Shown here piece after piece: positions 37,702-47,617 of a stretch of 64,000 nt of DNA. The notes beneath the pieces were generated by a model. That model saw only the letters and a program-made list of their open reading frames with translations, did no database searches and was not told the DNA's origin. Origin of the DNA: Pelomonas sp. Root1444 (GTDB taxonomy: Bacteria > Pseudomonadota > Gammaproteobacteria > Burkholderiales > Burkholderiaceae_C); assembly GCF_001426885.1 (NCBI RefSeq), contig NZ_LMFP01000003.1, positions 248,001 to 312,000 of the forward strand, given 5' to 3'. The position numbers and the translations under genes are program-made. Numbering within the stretch: position 1 is the first letter of the stretch; the number at the start of each line of letters is the position of its first letter.

Positions 37702-40011
37702 CTAACCCAGCGCGAACGGCAGGCTGCGCAGCCGCCTGCCGGTGGCCGCGAACACTGCATTCGCGACGGCCGCCGCCGTGCAGTGCGACGCCGGCTCGCC
37801 GATGCCGGTGGGCCGCTCCGCGCTGTCGAGCAGCAAGGTCTCGATGACCGGCATCTCGTCGATACGCAGCAGCGGGTGGTCGTGGAAATTGCTTTGCTGC
37901 ACGCGGCCGTCCTCCACCGTGACGGCCGGCTTCAGCGCGGCGTTGAGCGCGAAGACGATGCTGCCCTCCACCTGCGCCCGCACAAGCTGCGGATTGACGA
38001 CCAGGCCGCAGTCCACCGCGGTGATGACGCGCGCCACACGCAACCCCGTGCCCGACGGCACCACCTCGACCACCTGCGCCACGTAGGTGTCGGTGCAGGT
38101 GCTGGCCAGCCCGCGCCCGCTGCCTGGCGGCAACGGCGTGCCCCAGCCGGCGGCGCTGCATGCCGCGCGCTGCACCGCGGCCAGGCGGCCGGTGTGGATG
38201 CGCTCCACATCGCCATCGTTGTCCCAGCGCAGCTCGCGCGCCGGCGCCAGCAGCCGCTGCCGGTAGGCCAGCGGGTCCTCGCCGACGGCATGCGCGCATT
38301 CGTCCAGCAGCGTCTCGTTGACCAGCGTGTGGTTGGGCGTGTAGCCGCGCCGCCACCACAGCACGCGGATCGTCTGCTCGACCAGGCGGTGCCGCACGTG
38401 AAGCTGCGCAGCCCCGTACGGGAACTTCTCCGCGTCGATGGTCACCGTGCGGTCCAGGCCGGCGGCACCGATCGAGTCCCGCTCGATTTGCAGCCGCACG
38501 GACAGCGCGGCCACCGAATGCTCCAGCGCCGCGATGCGCCCGTCCGGCCCCAGCGCCACGCGCACGCGGTGGCGGCTGGGCGGCGAGAAGAAGCCCATGC
38601 GCAGGTCGTCCTCGCGCGTCCACAGCAGTTGCACGGGGCGCTGCACATCGCGCGACAGCAGCGCGGCCTCGATGGCGTAGTCCGGCTCCAGCCGGCGCCC
38701 GAAGCTGCCGCCGATCAGCGGCGTGTGCACCACCACGCGGTCGGCCGGCAGCCCGGTCAACAGCCGCAATTGCGCGTGCAACTTGCTCTGGAAATGGCAG
38801 CCCGTCCAGACCTCGCAGCGCTCGGCGGTCCAATGCGCCAGCGCGTTCACCGGTTCCATCGGCGCGTGCGCCAACAGCGGCAGCTCGTAGGCCAGCTCCA
38901 GCTTGTGCGCGGCGCCGGCCAGCGCCTCGTCCTTCTGCCGGGCATCGCCCTCGCGCAGCGTCGTCACCCAGCCGCGCAGGCCGTCGCGGGGGTTGTCCGG
39001 CGTGCCGTCGGCCAGGGCCTGCGCCATCTGCCCCGAAAGCGCCGTGCTCGACGCCAGCCTGCCGCCGCGCGGCCGCCGGTCCGAGCCCTGCTCGTTCCAT
39101 GTCACCTCCAGCGCCTTGCGGCCCTGCATGGCCGCCCAGGTGGACGTCGCGACGACGGCGACGCCGTCCCGCACGTACAGCTGCGCGTCGGGAAAGGTGT
39201 TGCCGCGCACCGGCAGCACGGCCACCACGCCTGGCACCGCACGCGCCTTGGCGGCATCGAAGCGCGCCAGGCGGCCATTGACGACCGGGCTGCGCTCGAT
39301 CACGGCGAACAGCATGTCGGGCACGCGCATGTCGATGCCGTAGCGTGCCTCGCCCCTGACGATGGCGGCCAGGTTCTTGGCCGGCAGGGGCTGGCCCACC
39401 ATGCGCTGCGCCTTGCCGTCCTTCAACGGCGGCTTCTCGGGCACCGCCAGCCCGGCGGCGGCAGCCACCAGCTCGCCATAGGGCAGGCGCCGGCCGCTGT
39501 CCGTGTGCACCACCGCGTGCGCCTCGGTGCGGCAGGCCTCGGGCGCCACGCCCATGGCGGCCGCGCCGGCCTGGATCAACATCGCGCGCGCCTGGGCACC
39601 GGCCTTGCGCGCCGGCTCCCAGGCCGTGCTGATGCTGTAGGAGCCGCCGGTGATCATGAAGCGCTTGCCGTCCGGCACGACGGTCGACACGGTGACGCGC
39701 GACCAGTCGGCATCCAGCTCGTCCGCAACGATCATTGCGACGCCGGTTTCCGTGCCCTGGCCCATCTCCGTGAAGACGATGCTCACGTGCACCGCACCGT
39801 CCGGCCGGATCGCCAGCCAGGCATTGGGCTGCCATGGCGCGGCGGCGGCCGGCTGCGACGCCGCGGCGCCGCCGATGCGAAAGGCCACGACGAGCGCCGC
39901 GCCGCCCTTCAGCGCAAGCCGGCGCGCCTGCGACTGCAGGCCGCCATCGCCGCTCACGGGCACACCTTCCGCCGCGCTGGCCCCAGCGCGCGGCCGGGCG
40001 GGCGCGCTCAC
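37702..40011 (-). CDS. Molybdenum hydroxylase large subunit (aldehyde / isoquinoline oxidoreductase beta type)
   Basis: 769 residues from GTG 40011, overlapping the Fe-S subunit stop by 4 bases. A twin-Arg N-terminus ([18 protein letters not shown]) suggests Tat export. The xanthine-dehydrogenase-family molybdopterin domains follow, with [11 protein letters not shown] and, near the end, GIGEPASH, whose Glu (about residue 737) is catalytic. In this two-subunit type electrons usually go on to a cytochrome c, which is not encoded here. Substrate unknown: an aldehyde or N-heterocycle. Confidence 0.88.
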   Translation of the reverse strand: MSAPARPRAGASAAEGVPVSGDGGLQSQARRLALKGGAALVVAFRIGGAAASQPAAAAPWQPNAWLAIRPDGAVHVSIVFTEMGQGTETGVAMIVADELDADWSRVTVSTVVPDGKRFMITGGSYSISTAWEPARKAGAQARAMLIQAGAAAMGVAPEACRTEAHAVVHTDSGRRLPYGELVAAAAGLAVPEKPPLKDGKAQRMVGQPLPAKNLAAIVRGEARYGIDMRVPDMLFAVIERSPVVNGRLARFDAAKARAVPGVVAVLPVRGNTFPDAQLYVRDGVAVVATSTWAAMQGRKALEVTWNEQGSDRRPRGGRLASSTALSGQMAQALADGTPDNPRDGLRGWVTTLREGDARQKDEALAGAAHKLELAYELPLLAHAPMEPVNALAHWTAERCEVWTGCHFQSKLHAQLRLLTGLPADRVVVHTPLIGGSFGRRLEPDYAIEAALLSRDVQRPVQLLWTREDDLRMGFFSPPSRHRVRVALGPDGRIAALEHSVAALSVRLQIERDSIGAAGLDRTVTIDAEKFPYGAAQLHVRHRLVEQTIRVLWWRRGYTPNHTLVNETLLDECAHAVGEDPLAYRQRLLAPARELRWDNDGDVERIHTGRLAAVQRAACSAAGWGTPLPPGSGRGLASTCTDTYVAQVVEVVPSGTGLRVARVITAVDCGLVVNPQLVRAQVEGSIVFALNAALKPAVTVEDGRVQQSNFHDHPLLRIDEMPVIETLLLDSAERPTGIGEPASHCTAAAVANAVFAATGRRLRSLPFALG

Positions 40012-40487
40012 GCGCCCTCCAGGATCTGCGCCGCACGGTGCACCGCGGCGCGGATGCGCGCATATGTGCCGCAGCGGCAGAGGTTGCCGCGCATCGCCTC
40101 GTCGACCTGCGCGTCACTCGGGCGCGGATGGCGGCGCAGCAGCGCGGCGGCCGACATCATCTGCCCGGCCTGGCAATAGCCGCACTGCGGCACGTTCAGC
40201 TCCGTCCACGCCTGCTGCACCGGATGCAGCCCCGGCCCCGCCCAGGCGAGGCCCTCGAGCGTCGTCACGCGCTTGCCGCGCAAGCTGCCCACCGGCACCG
40301 AGCAAGCCCGCTGCGCCTCACCGTCCACATGCACCGTGCAAGCGCCACAGGCACCGATGCCGCAGCCGTACTTCGTGCTGACCAGCCCGAGCTTGTCGCG
40401 CAACACCCAGAGCAGCGGTTCGTTCGCGTCGCCGAGGTGCCGGCGCTGGGTGCCGTTGACGACAAGGGGCAGTGAGGTGGGCTTCAT
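40008..40487 (-). CDS. Molybdenum hydroxylase (2Fe-2S) small subunit
   Basis: 159 residues from ATG 40487. Two 2Fe-2S domains: the plant-type site [17 protein letters not shown] and the helical site [10 protein letters not shown]...[10 protein letters not shown]. This is the layout of IorA/aldehyde-dehydrogenase small subunits. It passes electrons from the Mo centre of the large subunit encoded next. Confidence 0.93.
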   Translation of the reverse strand: MKPTSLPLVVNGTQRRHLGDANEPLLWVLRDKLGLVSTKYGCGIGACGACTVHVDGEAQRACSVPVGSLRGKRVTTLEGLAWAGPGLHPVQQAWTELNVPQCGYCQAGQMMSAAALLRRHPRPSDAQVDEAMRGNLCRCGTYARIRAAVHRAAQILEGA

Positions 40488-40624
40488 GCGCGGCGTGCGT
40501 TCGTTGCAGTGCGCCGCATGCTCGGGCCGGCGCCCCGGCGTCCGCCACCGCGCTGCGACGGAACCGGCTTTTCGCACCGCGAAGTCGGGCCGCCGGCCCA
40601 CCGGCACCTGCCAAACCCGCTCTT

Positions 40625-40651
40625 GAACCGGAGCCGGCCACCCTCCGGTTC
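40625..40651 (-). terminator. Hairpin after the CoA-transferase gene
   Basis: A perfect 9-bp stem, GAACCGGAG / CTCCGGTTC, with a 9-base loop starts 1 base beyond the stop of the minus-strand CoA-transferase. There is no T tract. It probably ends that transcript or separates it from the hydroxylase genes. Confidence 0.55.
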
Positions 40652-40652
40652 G

Positions 40653-41873
40653 TCACTTGACGATGCCGCGCTCCCGCAGCTGCCCGATCTGCTCGCCGGT
40701 CAGCCCCAGCTCCCGCAGCACTGCATCGGAATGCTCGCCCAGCGCCGGCGCATTGCGGCGGTGACCGCCCGGCGTGGCCGACAGCTTGGGGCAGATGCCC
40801 GGCATGTCCAGCGCGCGGCCGTCCGGCAACTGCACCTGCTGCAGCATGCCGCGCGCGCGGTAGTGCGGGTCGGCCGCGATGTCGGCCACCGTGTAGATGC
40901 GCCCGGCCGGCACGTCGGCGCCTTCCAGCGCCTGCAGCACCTCGTCCACCGGCCGCTGCGCGGCCCAGCTGCCGATGGCCGCGTCGATTTCGGCCACACG
41001 GGCCACGCGGCCGGCGTTGTCCGCCAGCGCCGGGTCGCGGCCGAGGTCGTCGCGTTGGATCAGCGCCATCAGCCGGCGGAAGATGCTGTCGCCGTTGCCG
41101 GCGATCAGCGCATAGCCGCCATCGGCGCAGCGGTAAGCGTTGCTCGGCGCGATGCCCGGCATGGCGCTGCCGGCCGCCTCGCGCACCACGCCGAAGGCGC
41201 TGTACTCGGGCAGCAGGCTCTCCATGCAGTTGAAGACGGCCTCGTACAGCGCCACGTCGATCACCTGCCCCTGGCCAGTGGCATGCCGATGCTGCAGCGC
41301 CAGCAGGATGCCGATGACGCCGTGCAACGCGGCCAGCGTGTCGCCGATGCTCACCCCCACGCGCACCGGCACGCGGCCGGGCTCTGCGGTCAGGTGGCGC
41401 AGCCCGCCCATGGCCTCGGCCACGGCAGCGAAACCGGGCCGGTTGCGATAGGGCCCGGTCTGCCCGTAGCCGCTGACGCGCAGCACGATGAGCCGCGGAT
41501 TGGCGGCCAGCAACTCGTCGGGCCCCAGGCCCCAGGCCTCCATCGCGCCGGGGCGGAAGTTCTCGATCAACACATCGGCCTCGGCGCTGAGCCGGCGCAC
41601 GATGTCCTGCCCCTCGGGCGTGCGCAGGTCCAGCGCCAGCGAGCGCTTGTTGCGCGACTGCACCTGCCACCACACCGACGTGCCGTCCAGCAGCAGCCGC
41701 CACTTGCGCAGCGGGTCGCCGGTGCCGGGTGGCTCGATCTTGATGACCTCGGCGCCGAAATCCGCCAGCGTCTTGGCCGCGAACGGCCCGGCGATCAGCT
41801 GGCCCAGCTCGACGACCTTGAGGCCGGCCAGCGCGGCGGGGGTGGCGGGAGGCGTGGAAGTGACGGCAGTCAT
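40653..41873 (-). CDS. CaiB/BaiF (family III) CoA-transferase
   Basis: 406 residues from ATG 41873. The family opening is LAGLKVVELGQLIAGPFAAKTL (shown in part), followed by ENFRPGAMEAWGLG and RVSGYGQTGPYRNRPGF. At the position of the active-site Asp of formyl-CoA transferase (PG-F/Y-D) this protein has Ala (RPGFAAVAEAMGG). A sizeable subfamily shares such a change, so activity is likely but the mechanism or substrate may differ. It moves CoA between carboxylic acids. Confidence 0.88.
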   Translation of the reverse strand: MTAVTSTPPATPAALAGLKVVELGQLIAGPFAAKTLADFGAEVIKIEPPGTGDPLRKWRLLLDGTSVWWQVQSRNKRSLALDLRTPEGQDIVRRLSAEADVLIENFRPGAMEAWGLGPDELLAANPRLIVLRVSGYGQTGPYRNRPGFAAVAEAMGGLRHLTAEPGRVPVRVGVSIGDTLAALHGVIGILLALQHRHATGQGQVIDVALYEAVFNCMESLLPEYSAFGVVREAAGSAMPGIAPSNAYRCADGGYALIAGNGDSIFRRLMALIQRDDLGRDPALADNAGRVARVAEIDAAIGSWAAQRPVDEVLQALEGADVPAGRIYTVADIAADPHYRARGMLQQVQLPDGRALDMPGICPKLSATPGGHRRNAPALGEHSDAVLRELGLTGEQIGQLRERGIVK

Positions 41874-42107
41874 GCCGTGCAGTGTCCGGCGGCTGGCCTG
41901 CGGGAGCATCCGGATCTGGCGCGTGAAGGCTTGGTTGGCGGCGAAGACCGCCTGCCTGCCGGGTCGGGCACAGACCCATGGTTGCTGCAAGCGGCCCGGG
42001 CCGGGCTTGATCCAGCACGGCCGGCGGCCCGCCTCGGGCCCGGACGCAAGCGGTTCACCCGCTGGTCATTTCGCGCTACGCTGGCCGCTTGCCGCAAGTG
42101 GCAAAGG

Positions 42108-45100
42108 ATGCTCCCCGTGAGTCGACTGGACGGCCAAGGTCAAGGGCGGCGCCTACCCGGCCTGCTGCTGGCGGCAGCGCTGTGGGCATGCCCGCCACCC
42201 GCCGTGGCGCTCGATCTGCCCCTGCAGGTCGCCCAGTACGCCCGCACGTCCTGGACAGCCCGCGACGGAGCCGTGCAAGGCTTGGTCTTCGCGATGGCGC
42301 AGACACCCGACGGCTACCTGTGGATCGCCGGGTCGTCGGGCCTGTTCCGCTTCGACGGCCTCCGGTTCGAACGCTGGCAGCCTCCGGGCGGCCAAGCGCT
42401 GCCCAGCGGCCCGTACAGCCTGCTGGTGTCGCGCGACGGCACGCTGTGGATCGGCACCTTCAGCGGGCTGTCAAGCTGGAATGGCCGGGAGTTCGTCTAC
42501 CGGCATCCGGGCATCGGCCTGGGGCGGTTCGTCACGTCGCTGCTCGAGGACCGCGACGGCACCGTCTGGGTGGGCGTGCTCGGCGAGCGCGGCGAGCTTT
42601 GCGCCATCCGCGCGGGCAAGGTCCAGTGCGACGTGCCCGAAGGCGGCTTCGGCTCGTTCGTCTGGAGCCTGGCGCAGGACCGCTCGGGCGCCCTGTGGGT
42701 CGGGGCCGAATCCGGCCTCTGGCGCTGGCGACCCGGGGAACCGCGGCGCTATGCGATACCCGGCTCGCGCGTGGGCGACCTGACCCTGACCGCCGACGGC
42801 GAAGTCCTGGCCGGCATGCAGGGCGCCGGGTTGCACCAGTTGGACGGCGACCGGCTCGTGGCCCATCGGTTCCGGCGCGCCGGCAAGCCCCACGATTGGC
42901 TCGCCGACGCTGACATCAAGTCGAACAAGCTGCTGCGCGACCGCGATGGCGGGCTGTGGATCGGCACTGCCAGCCAGGGCATCATCCATGTGAAAGACGG
43001 TCGGGCCGACACGTTCACGCGGGCGGACGGCCTGTCCGGCAGCATCACCTGCAGTCTGTTCGAGGACCGCGAAGGCAACATCTGGTTCGGCAGCGACAAG
43101 GGACTGGACCGCTTTCGCAAGCTGCCGGTCTCCACGCTGTCGACGCGGCAGGGCTTGCCTCACGAAGTCACGAGATCCGTCGTCGCCACCCGCGACGGCA
43201 GCGTCTGGGTGGCCACCAATGATGGCCTGGCGCGGTGGAAGGCCGATGGCTCGCTGCGGGTCTACAGGCAGCGCGATGGCCTGCCCGATTCGCAGGTGCA
43301 CTCCCAGTACGAAGATGCCGACGGGCGGCTCTGGGCGAGCACGGCACGCGGCCTCGCCTACTTCGCGAATGACCGCTTCGTGGCGGTCGACGACGGGCCC
43401 GACGGCGACGTCCACGCCATCACGGGCGACGCGCAGGGCAACCTCTGGCTGTTGGGCAGCAAGGGCCTGACCCGTTTGCACCGTGGCCGGCGCGTCGAGC
43501 ATGTACCGTGGCCTGCCCTCGGCATCCCGAAGACGCCGCAGGGCATCGTGGCCCATCAAGGCGGGTTGTGGCTGTCCTTCTGGGACGGCGGCGTCTCGCT
43601 GCTCAAGGACGGCAGGATCCAGACCACCTACACCGCCGCCCAGGGGCTGGGCAAGGGCCAGGTCACCGGGGTGCGGTTCGACGCCGCAGGGGCGCTGTGG
43701 GCGGCGACCGGGGCCGGCGGCCTCAGCCGCATCCAGGATGGCCGCGTCACGACGCTGTCGGTCGCGAACGGCCTGCCCTGCAAAGCCGTCCACTGGTCGT
43801 TGCAGGACGACAGCGGGTCGCTCTGGATGTACGCGGAATGCGGCCTGATGCGCGTCGCTCATGACGACCTGGCCGCCTGGATCGCCGACCCGAGCCACCG
43901 GGTGGCGCCCAAGCTCTGGGGGGCCGCCGATGGCGTCACGCTCACCGTCGCACCGCCCGCCTACTACAACCCGGCCGTGGCCAAGGGGCCGGACGGCAAG
44001 CTCTGGATCGTGGGGGCGGGCGAGGTCCAGCTCGTCGACCCCCTGCATGTGCCGCACAACCCCGTGCCCCCGCCGGTTCACATCGAGCGCCTCGTCGCCG
44101 ACCAGCAGTCCTACGCCGTGGCCGACGGCCTGCGCCTGCCGGCGCTGGCCCGCGACATCACGATCTCCTTCGCCGCCCTGACCCTGACCGACCCGAAGAG
44201 CACGCGCTTTCGCTACCGGCTTGAAGGGCACGACACCGATTGGCAGGAAGCCGTCGACCGGCGCCTGGCCATCTACACCAACCTGCCGCCGGGCAACTAC
44301 CGCTTCCACGTGACGGCCGCCAACAACAGCGGCGTGTGGAACGAGGAAGGCGCGCAGCTCGAGTTCTCGATCCTGCCGGCGTTCTACCAGACGACCTGGT
44401 TCCGACTTGCGTGCGCCGCGGTGCTGTTCGGCCTGGCATGGGCCGGCTTCCAGTTGCGGCTGCACATGCGCATGCGCCGCCTGCAGCGCCAGTTCGAGGC
44501 GACGCTGGACGCCCGCGTGGCGGAACGCACGCGCATCGCGCGCGACCTGCACGACACCCTGCTGCAGCGCTTCCACGGGCTGCTGCTGGAGTTCCAGGCG
44601 GCATTGAACCTGCTGCCCGGCCGCCCGCACGAGTCGAAGGAGATCCTCACGCGGGCCGTCGACCACGTCGCCGAGGCCATCACCGAGGGCCGGGACACGG
44701 TGCAGGCGTTGCGGGCCTCGGTCGTCGAGACGAACAACCTGCCGGCTGCCTTGCGAGCGCTCGCGAAGGATCTCGCCAGCGAGAGCGGCCATGTGGCATC
44801 GGCGGATGTGCAAGTGCACGACACGCCGCAGCTGCTGCATCCGCTCGTGCGCGACGAGACCTTCCGCATCGCCGGCGAGGCGCTGCGCAACGCCTTCCGC
44901 CACGCCGACGCGAAGCGCATCGACGTCGAGGTCCGCTATGAACCGCAGCAGCTTTGCGTGCGGGTGCGCGACGACGGCAAGGGGATAGACCCGGAGGTGC
45001 TGAGCCGAGGCGAGAAGCAAGGGCATTTCGGCCTGGGCGGCATGCACGAGCGCGCCGCGGTGGCCGGCGGCACGCTCGCGATCCGCAACGCCGCCGGCGG

Positions 45101-45212
45101 TGGCACGGAAGTCGAGTTCAGTGTTCCCGGCTCGCGGGCCTATGGCAGCGCGCCACCAGCGCGTTCGCGAAGGCTGCAGCGGTGGTTCGCGCCCGGTACG
45201 GCCGAGAAATGA
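42108..45212 (+). CDS. Membrane sensor histidine kinase with a periplasmic two-component-regulator propeller
   Basis: 1034 residues from ATG 42108. A signal sequence (about 10-35) precedes about 620 residues of Reg_prop beta-propeller repeats, with recurring DGYLWIAGSSGLFRFDG, DGTLWIGTFSGLSSWNG and DREGNIWFGSDKGLDRF units. A Y_Y_Y immunoglobulin-like domain follows (about 660-755, TNLPPGNYRFHVTAANNSG), then one membrane helix (about 762-783). The kinase part is a HisKA_3 dimerisation domain with His815 in ARDLHDTLLQRF and a HATPase_c domain. This is a NarX/DegS-type kinase, but no LuxR/NarL regulator is adjacent. Such propellers often sense polysaccharide fragments in other phyla. Confidence 0.92.
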   Translation: MLPVSRLDGQGQGRRLPGLLLAAALWACPPPAVALDLPLQVAQYARTSWTARDGAVQGLVFAMAQTPDGYLWIAGSSGLFRFDGLRFERWQPPGGQALPSGPYSLLVSRDGTLWIGTFSGLSSWNGREFVYRHPGIGLGRFVTSLLEDRDGTVWVGVLGERGELCAIRAGKVQCDVPEGGFGSFVWSLAQDRSGALWVGAESGLWRWRPGEPRRYAIPGSRVGDLTLTADGEVLAGMQGAGLHQLDGDRLVAHRFRRAGKPHDWLADADIKSNKLLRDRDGGLWIGTASQGIIHVKDGRADTFTRADGLSGSITCSLFEDREGNIWFGSDKGLDRFRKLPVSTLSTRQGLPHEVTRSVVATRDGSVWVATNDGLARWKADGSLRVYRQRDGLPDSQVHSQYEDADGRLWASTARGLAYFANDRFVAVDDGPDGDVHAITGDAQGNLWLLGSKGLTRLHRGRRVEHVPWPALGIPKTPQGIVAHQGGLWLSFWDGGVSLLKDGRIQTTYTAAQGLGKGQVTGVRFDAAGALWAATGAGGLSRIQDGRVTTLSVANGLPCKAVHWSLQDDSGSLWMYAECGLMRVAHDDLAAWIADPSHRVAPKLWGAADGVTLTVAPPAYYNPAVAKGPDGKLWIVGAGEVQLVDPLHVPHNPVPPPVHIERLVADQQSYAVADGLRLPALARDITISFAALTLTDPKSTRFRYRLEGHDTDWQEAVDRRLAIYTNLPPGNYRFHVTAANNSGVWNEEGAQLEFSILPAFYQTTWFRLACAAVLFGLAWAGFQLRLHMRMRRLQRQFEATLDARVAERTRIARDLHDTLLQRFHGLLLEFQAALNLLPGRPHESKEILTRAVDHVAEAITEGRDTVQALRASVVETNNLPAALRALAKDLASESGHVASADVQVHDTPQLLHPLVRDETFRIAGEALRNAFRHADAKRIDVEVRYEPQQLCVRVRDDGKGIDPEVLSRGEKQGHFGLGGMHERAAVAGGTLAIRNAAGGGTEVEFSVPGSRAYGSAPPARSRRLQRWFAPGTAEK

Positions 45213-45231
45213 CCTGCGGGGCTCGGCCCGT

Positions 45232-45414
45232 TCAACCGCGCCGCCGCAGCGCCAGCAGGCCGCCACCCAGCAGCGATCGGGAAGGCGCCACTGGCCATGC
45301 CGGCACAGCTCGACACGAGAGCGCCTGTGGCGCCAAGGTCCCGCTGGCTCAGTTCGGCCGCGAACGTGGGCGGGCTTGCCAGGCGAGGGGCGGCACTGTG
45401 AGGCAGGTGCGCAT
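45232..45414 (-). pseudogene. Decayed, internally deleted duplicate of the PEP-CTERM gene at 47618-48517
   Basis: From ATG 45414 the sequence follows the start of the intact gene closely (MRTCLTV against MRNCLKV). A one-base deletion shifts the frame, after which LSQRDLGATGALVSSCAGMAS is again recognisable in another frame. It then jumps directly to a PEP-CTERM tail (SLLGGGLLALRRRG, stop at 45232). More than 700 bases of the middle are missing. The upstream 125 bases are also shared with the intact copy. Confidence 0.8.
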
Positions 45415-45663
45415 GTCGGTCTCCTTGTGGGGTGGCCGGCCATGCCTCCACCCCGGGCCCGTCAGCCCCTATAACCGGCTGATCCGCGACACCTCGGAAT
45501 ACGTCTGTCCACCGCAGGTGTTGCGTTCAGGGTCGCCCTCAATGTCGGTGTTCGAGGTCTCTTGTCAGCGATCGTGCCGGCACGGCCGGCGGTCGTTCTT
45601 CTGCCCCAGCTTGCGGCTTTGCCGCGGGCGCTTTGGTCGACCTTCAGCGCTGTTCCTTACAGG
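45415..45663. other. Non-coding stretch with a duplicated promoter region
   Basis: Bases 45415-45545 match the upstream region of the PEP-CTERM gene at 48518-48655, including GTCAGCCCCTATAACCGGCT and CCGCAGGTGT-like blocks. The conserved TATA-containing block is a candidate promoter core for the minus-strand genes. The rest, to 45663, shows no gene that I can support. Confidence 0.55.
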
Positions 45664-45753
45664 CGCACCCTCATCCGGGTGGTCCCTACGAAGCTAGGGA
45701 GTAATGGCAGCGGCCGAGCGACGACTGCAGCACGCAGGGTGTTGCCCTGCTGC
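45664..45753 (+). ncRNA. Structured 5' leader of the PEP-CTERM gene at 45776
   Basis: Three hairpins follow one another: CACCC/GGGTG (45666-45681), TCCCTA/TAGGGA with loop CGAAGC (45683-45700), and GCAGGG/CCCTGC (45734-45750). They end about 22 bases before the start codon and just before the ribosome site AGGAG. Such an array could be a riboswitch or thermosensor-like leader. The AAGCTAGGG...TAATGGCAGC part faintly recalls c-di-GMP-I aptamers, but I cannot fold or align it fully. Confidence 0.4.
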
Positions 45754-45775
45754 CAACCTACAGGAGATCTCTCTT

Positions 45776-46609
45776 ATGAACACCGCCCCTCACGCCGCCC
45801 CCGCTTCCCAACGAACAGCCCTCGCGCCGCATCGCCTCGCCGCCCTCGGGCTGGCGCTTGCAGCCGCCCTCTCGCTGCCTCAACTGGCCGCCGCGCAGGC
45901 GCCGGCTTACCAGATCACGTTCAAGAACCTCACCAGCGATGCCGCGACGACGGGCGCCGCTACGGCACAGACCGGCCAGCGTCTGTCGCCACCGGTGTTC
46001 ATCACCCACAGCGCGGACTACACGGCCTTCACCGTGGGCCAGGCCGCACCGGAGACGATCTGGCGCATTGCAGAGAGCGGCAACCGCAGCTTCCTGCTCG
46101 ACCAAGCCAACGCGCTGATCGGCACGAGCGTGCTCAGCGTTGCGGCGCCACTGTCGGCACCCCTGCCTCAACAGAATTCCGTGACGGTGATGGTGAATGC
46201 CGACCCGTCCCATCGCCTGCTGTCCTTTGCCAGCATGCTGGGCTGGACGAATGACGGCTTCGTCGGCGTCAGCGGCCTGGACCTGTCTGCCATCACCGGC
46301 ACCGTCACGATCAACCTGTACGGCTACGACGCTGGCTCGGAGAAGAACAACGAGGCCAATGGCTTTCTCGGCGCCCTCGGGCTGGGCAACGCGCGCGACC
46401 CCGAAGGCGGCTTGATCACCACCCATCTGGGCATCCGCGGCGACGCGAACGCGCCCGCGGCCTGGAACTGGCTGCCAGGCCCCGCGGCCAGCCTGACCAT
46501 CAGCGCCGTGCCCGAGCCGGGCAGTTGGGCTTTGATGCTGGCGGGCGGGCTGCCGCTGCTGCACCTGCTGCGCAGGCGTGCAGGCGCCGGGTCCGCGCGC
46601 AAGGTCTGA
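45776..46609 (+). CDS. PEP-CTERM protein with a spondin-like domain
   Basis: 277 residues. The signal peptide runs to about residue 41 (LAAAQA-P). The mature part begins YQITFKNLTS and includes FITHSADYTAFTVGQAAPE, typical of the spondin_N-like family. The C-terminal sorting signal is VPEPGSWALMLAGGLPLL, then RRR. Exosortase recognises such tails and processes the protein at the inner membrane for export, usually with exopolysaccharide. No exosortase gene is in the window. Confidence 0.88.
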   Translation: MNTAPHAAPASQRTALAPHRLAALGLALAAALSLPQLAAAQAPAYQITFKNLTSDAATTGAATAQTGQRLSPPVFITHSADYTAFTVGQAAPETIWRIAESGNRSFLLDQANALIGTSVLSVAAPLSAPLPQQNSVTVMVNADPSHRLLSFASMLGWTNDGFVGVSGLDLSAITGTVTINLYGYDAGSEKNNEANGFLGALGLGNARDPEGGLITTHLGIRGDANAPAAWNWLPGPAASLTISAVPEPGSWALMLAGGLPLLHLLRRRAGAGSARKV

Positions 46610-46678
46610 GAGGTCCGAGAGAGGAGAGGCCTGAGCGCGGCCGCGCAGGCCGCCAGGCCCTACCTCCTCGACAGCCCG

Positions 46679-47581
46679 TCAACCCGCCGACGTACCTTGA
46701 CGGCGGCGAGCCCGCCACGCCAGCAGCGGCAACCCGGTCAGCAGCAGCCATGCCGCGCCCGGCTCGGGCACGGCTGAGGTGGCATAGGTGAAGCCGTTGT
46801 CGTTCTGCAGCGTGACGCCCAACGACGGGTCCAGGCCGCCCATGTAGAGGTAGACCGAGTTGCCGTAATCGGAACTGTTGTTGCGCCCATTGAGCACGTC
46901 GATGGGGCCCCAGCCGCTTGAAAACATTCGCGTGTAGGCCGTCAGCCCGTAAACGACCTGGAACTTGTCGCCCACCTTGGCGTCGTAGGTGATCTCGAAA
47001 TCCTCCAGCGCGTCGCCGCCGACCGGGAAATCGTCCGACACCCCGGCCCGCTGGGCCACCCCGTTGATGCCGAAACTCATCCGCCCGCCGCCGGTCCCGC
47101 TCACGTCCATCTTCACCTTGACCGTCACGGGGCTGCCGACCGGCAACACGGACGAATGGACGGTCACCGAATCGGTCAAGTTCGCGACGGCGCGACCACC
47201 GATGGTGACGTCGTTGCCCCCGGCGCCCTGGATCTGAACGAAGGTGGAAGCATGAAGCTGGCCGAAATCGGCAAACGCGCGCGCACGGCCGTTCAGCACG
47301 AAGTTCGGCACCTGTGAGCCGTTGCCGTCGTCAAACGTTGACCGCAGGTGGGTCACCGTGCCGGTGTCGGCCGTGGGCAAGCCGTGGCCGATGAACTGTG
47401 TGAAGGACACGCACTCCGTCGTCAGGGTACTGCCCGGTGTGCAGATCGTGGAATTGGTGACGACGTTGTCCGCGTTCGTACTGACGATGAACGCCTCCAC
47501 CTGGACGGCGGCTGCGATGGCTGAAAGCGAGGTTGTCAGCCACAACGCGGCCACACCCACTCGAAGGTATTTGGAAGGCAT
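46679..47581 (-). CDS. PEP-CTERM sorting-domain protein
   Basis: 300 residues from ATG 47581, with AGGAG 7 bases upstream. A signal peptide (about 1-24) is followed by a beta-rich body with no family I can name and the tail VPEPGAAWLLLTGLPLL, then RARRR. It lies 36 bases after the next PEP-CTERM gene on the same strand, so the two may form an operon. Confidence 0.85.
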   Translation of the reverse strand: MPSKYLRVGVAALWLTTSLSAIAAAVQVEAFIVSTNADNVVTNSTICTPGSTLTTECVSFTQFIGHGLPTADTGTVTHLRSTFDDGNGSQVPNFVLNGRARAFADFGQLHASTFVQIQGAGGNDVTIGGRAVANLTDSVTVHSSVLPVGSPVTVKVKMDVSGTGGGRMSFGINGVAQRAGVSDDFPVGGDALEDFEITYDAKVGDKFQVVYGLTAYTRMFSSGWGPIDVLNGRNNSSDYGNSVYLYMGGLDPSLGVTLQNDNGFTYATSAVPEPGAAWLLLTGLPLLAWRARRRQGTSAG

Positions 47582-47617
47582 GGTGTCTCCTGCCAATGGA
47601 CCAAGGAACCGATGACG

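Noticed and set aside
42471-45443. A 990-codon minus-strand frame
   Set aside because: It is fully antisense to the propeller kinase, shows no domain, and is explained by codon bias at 70% G+C.
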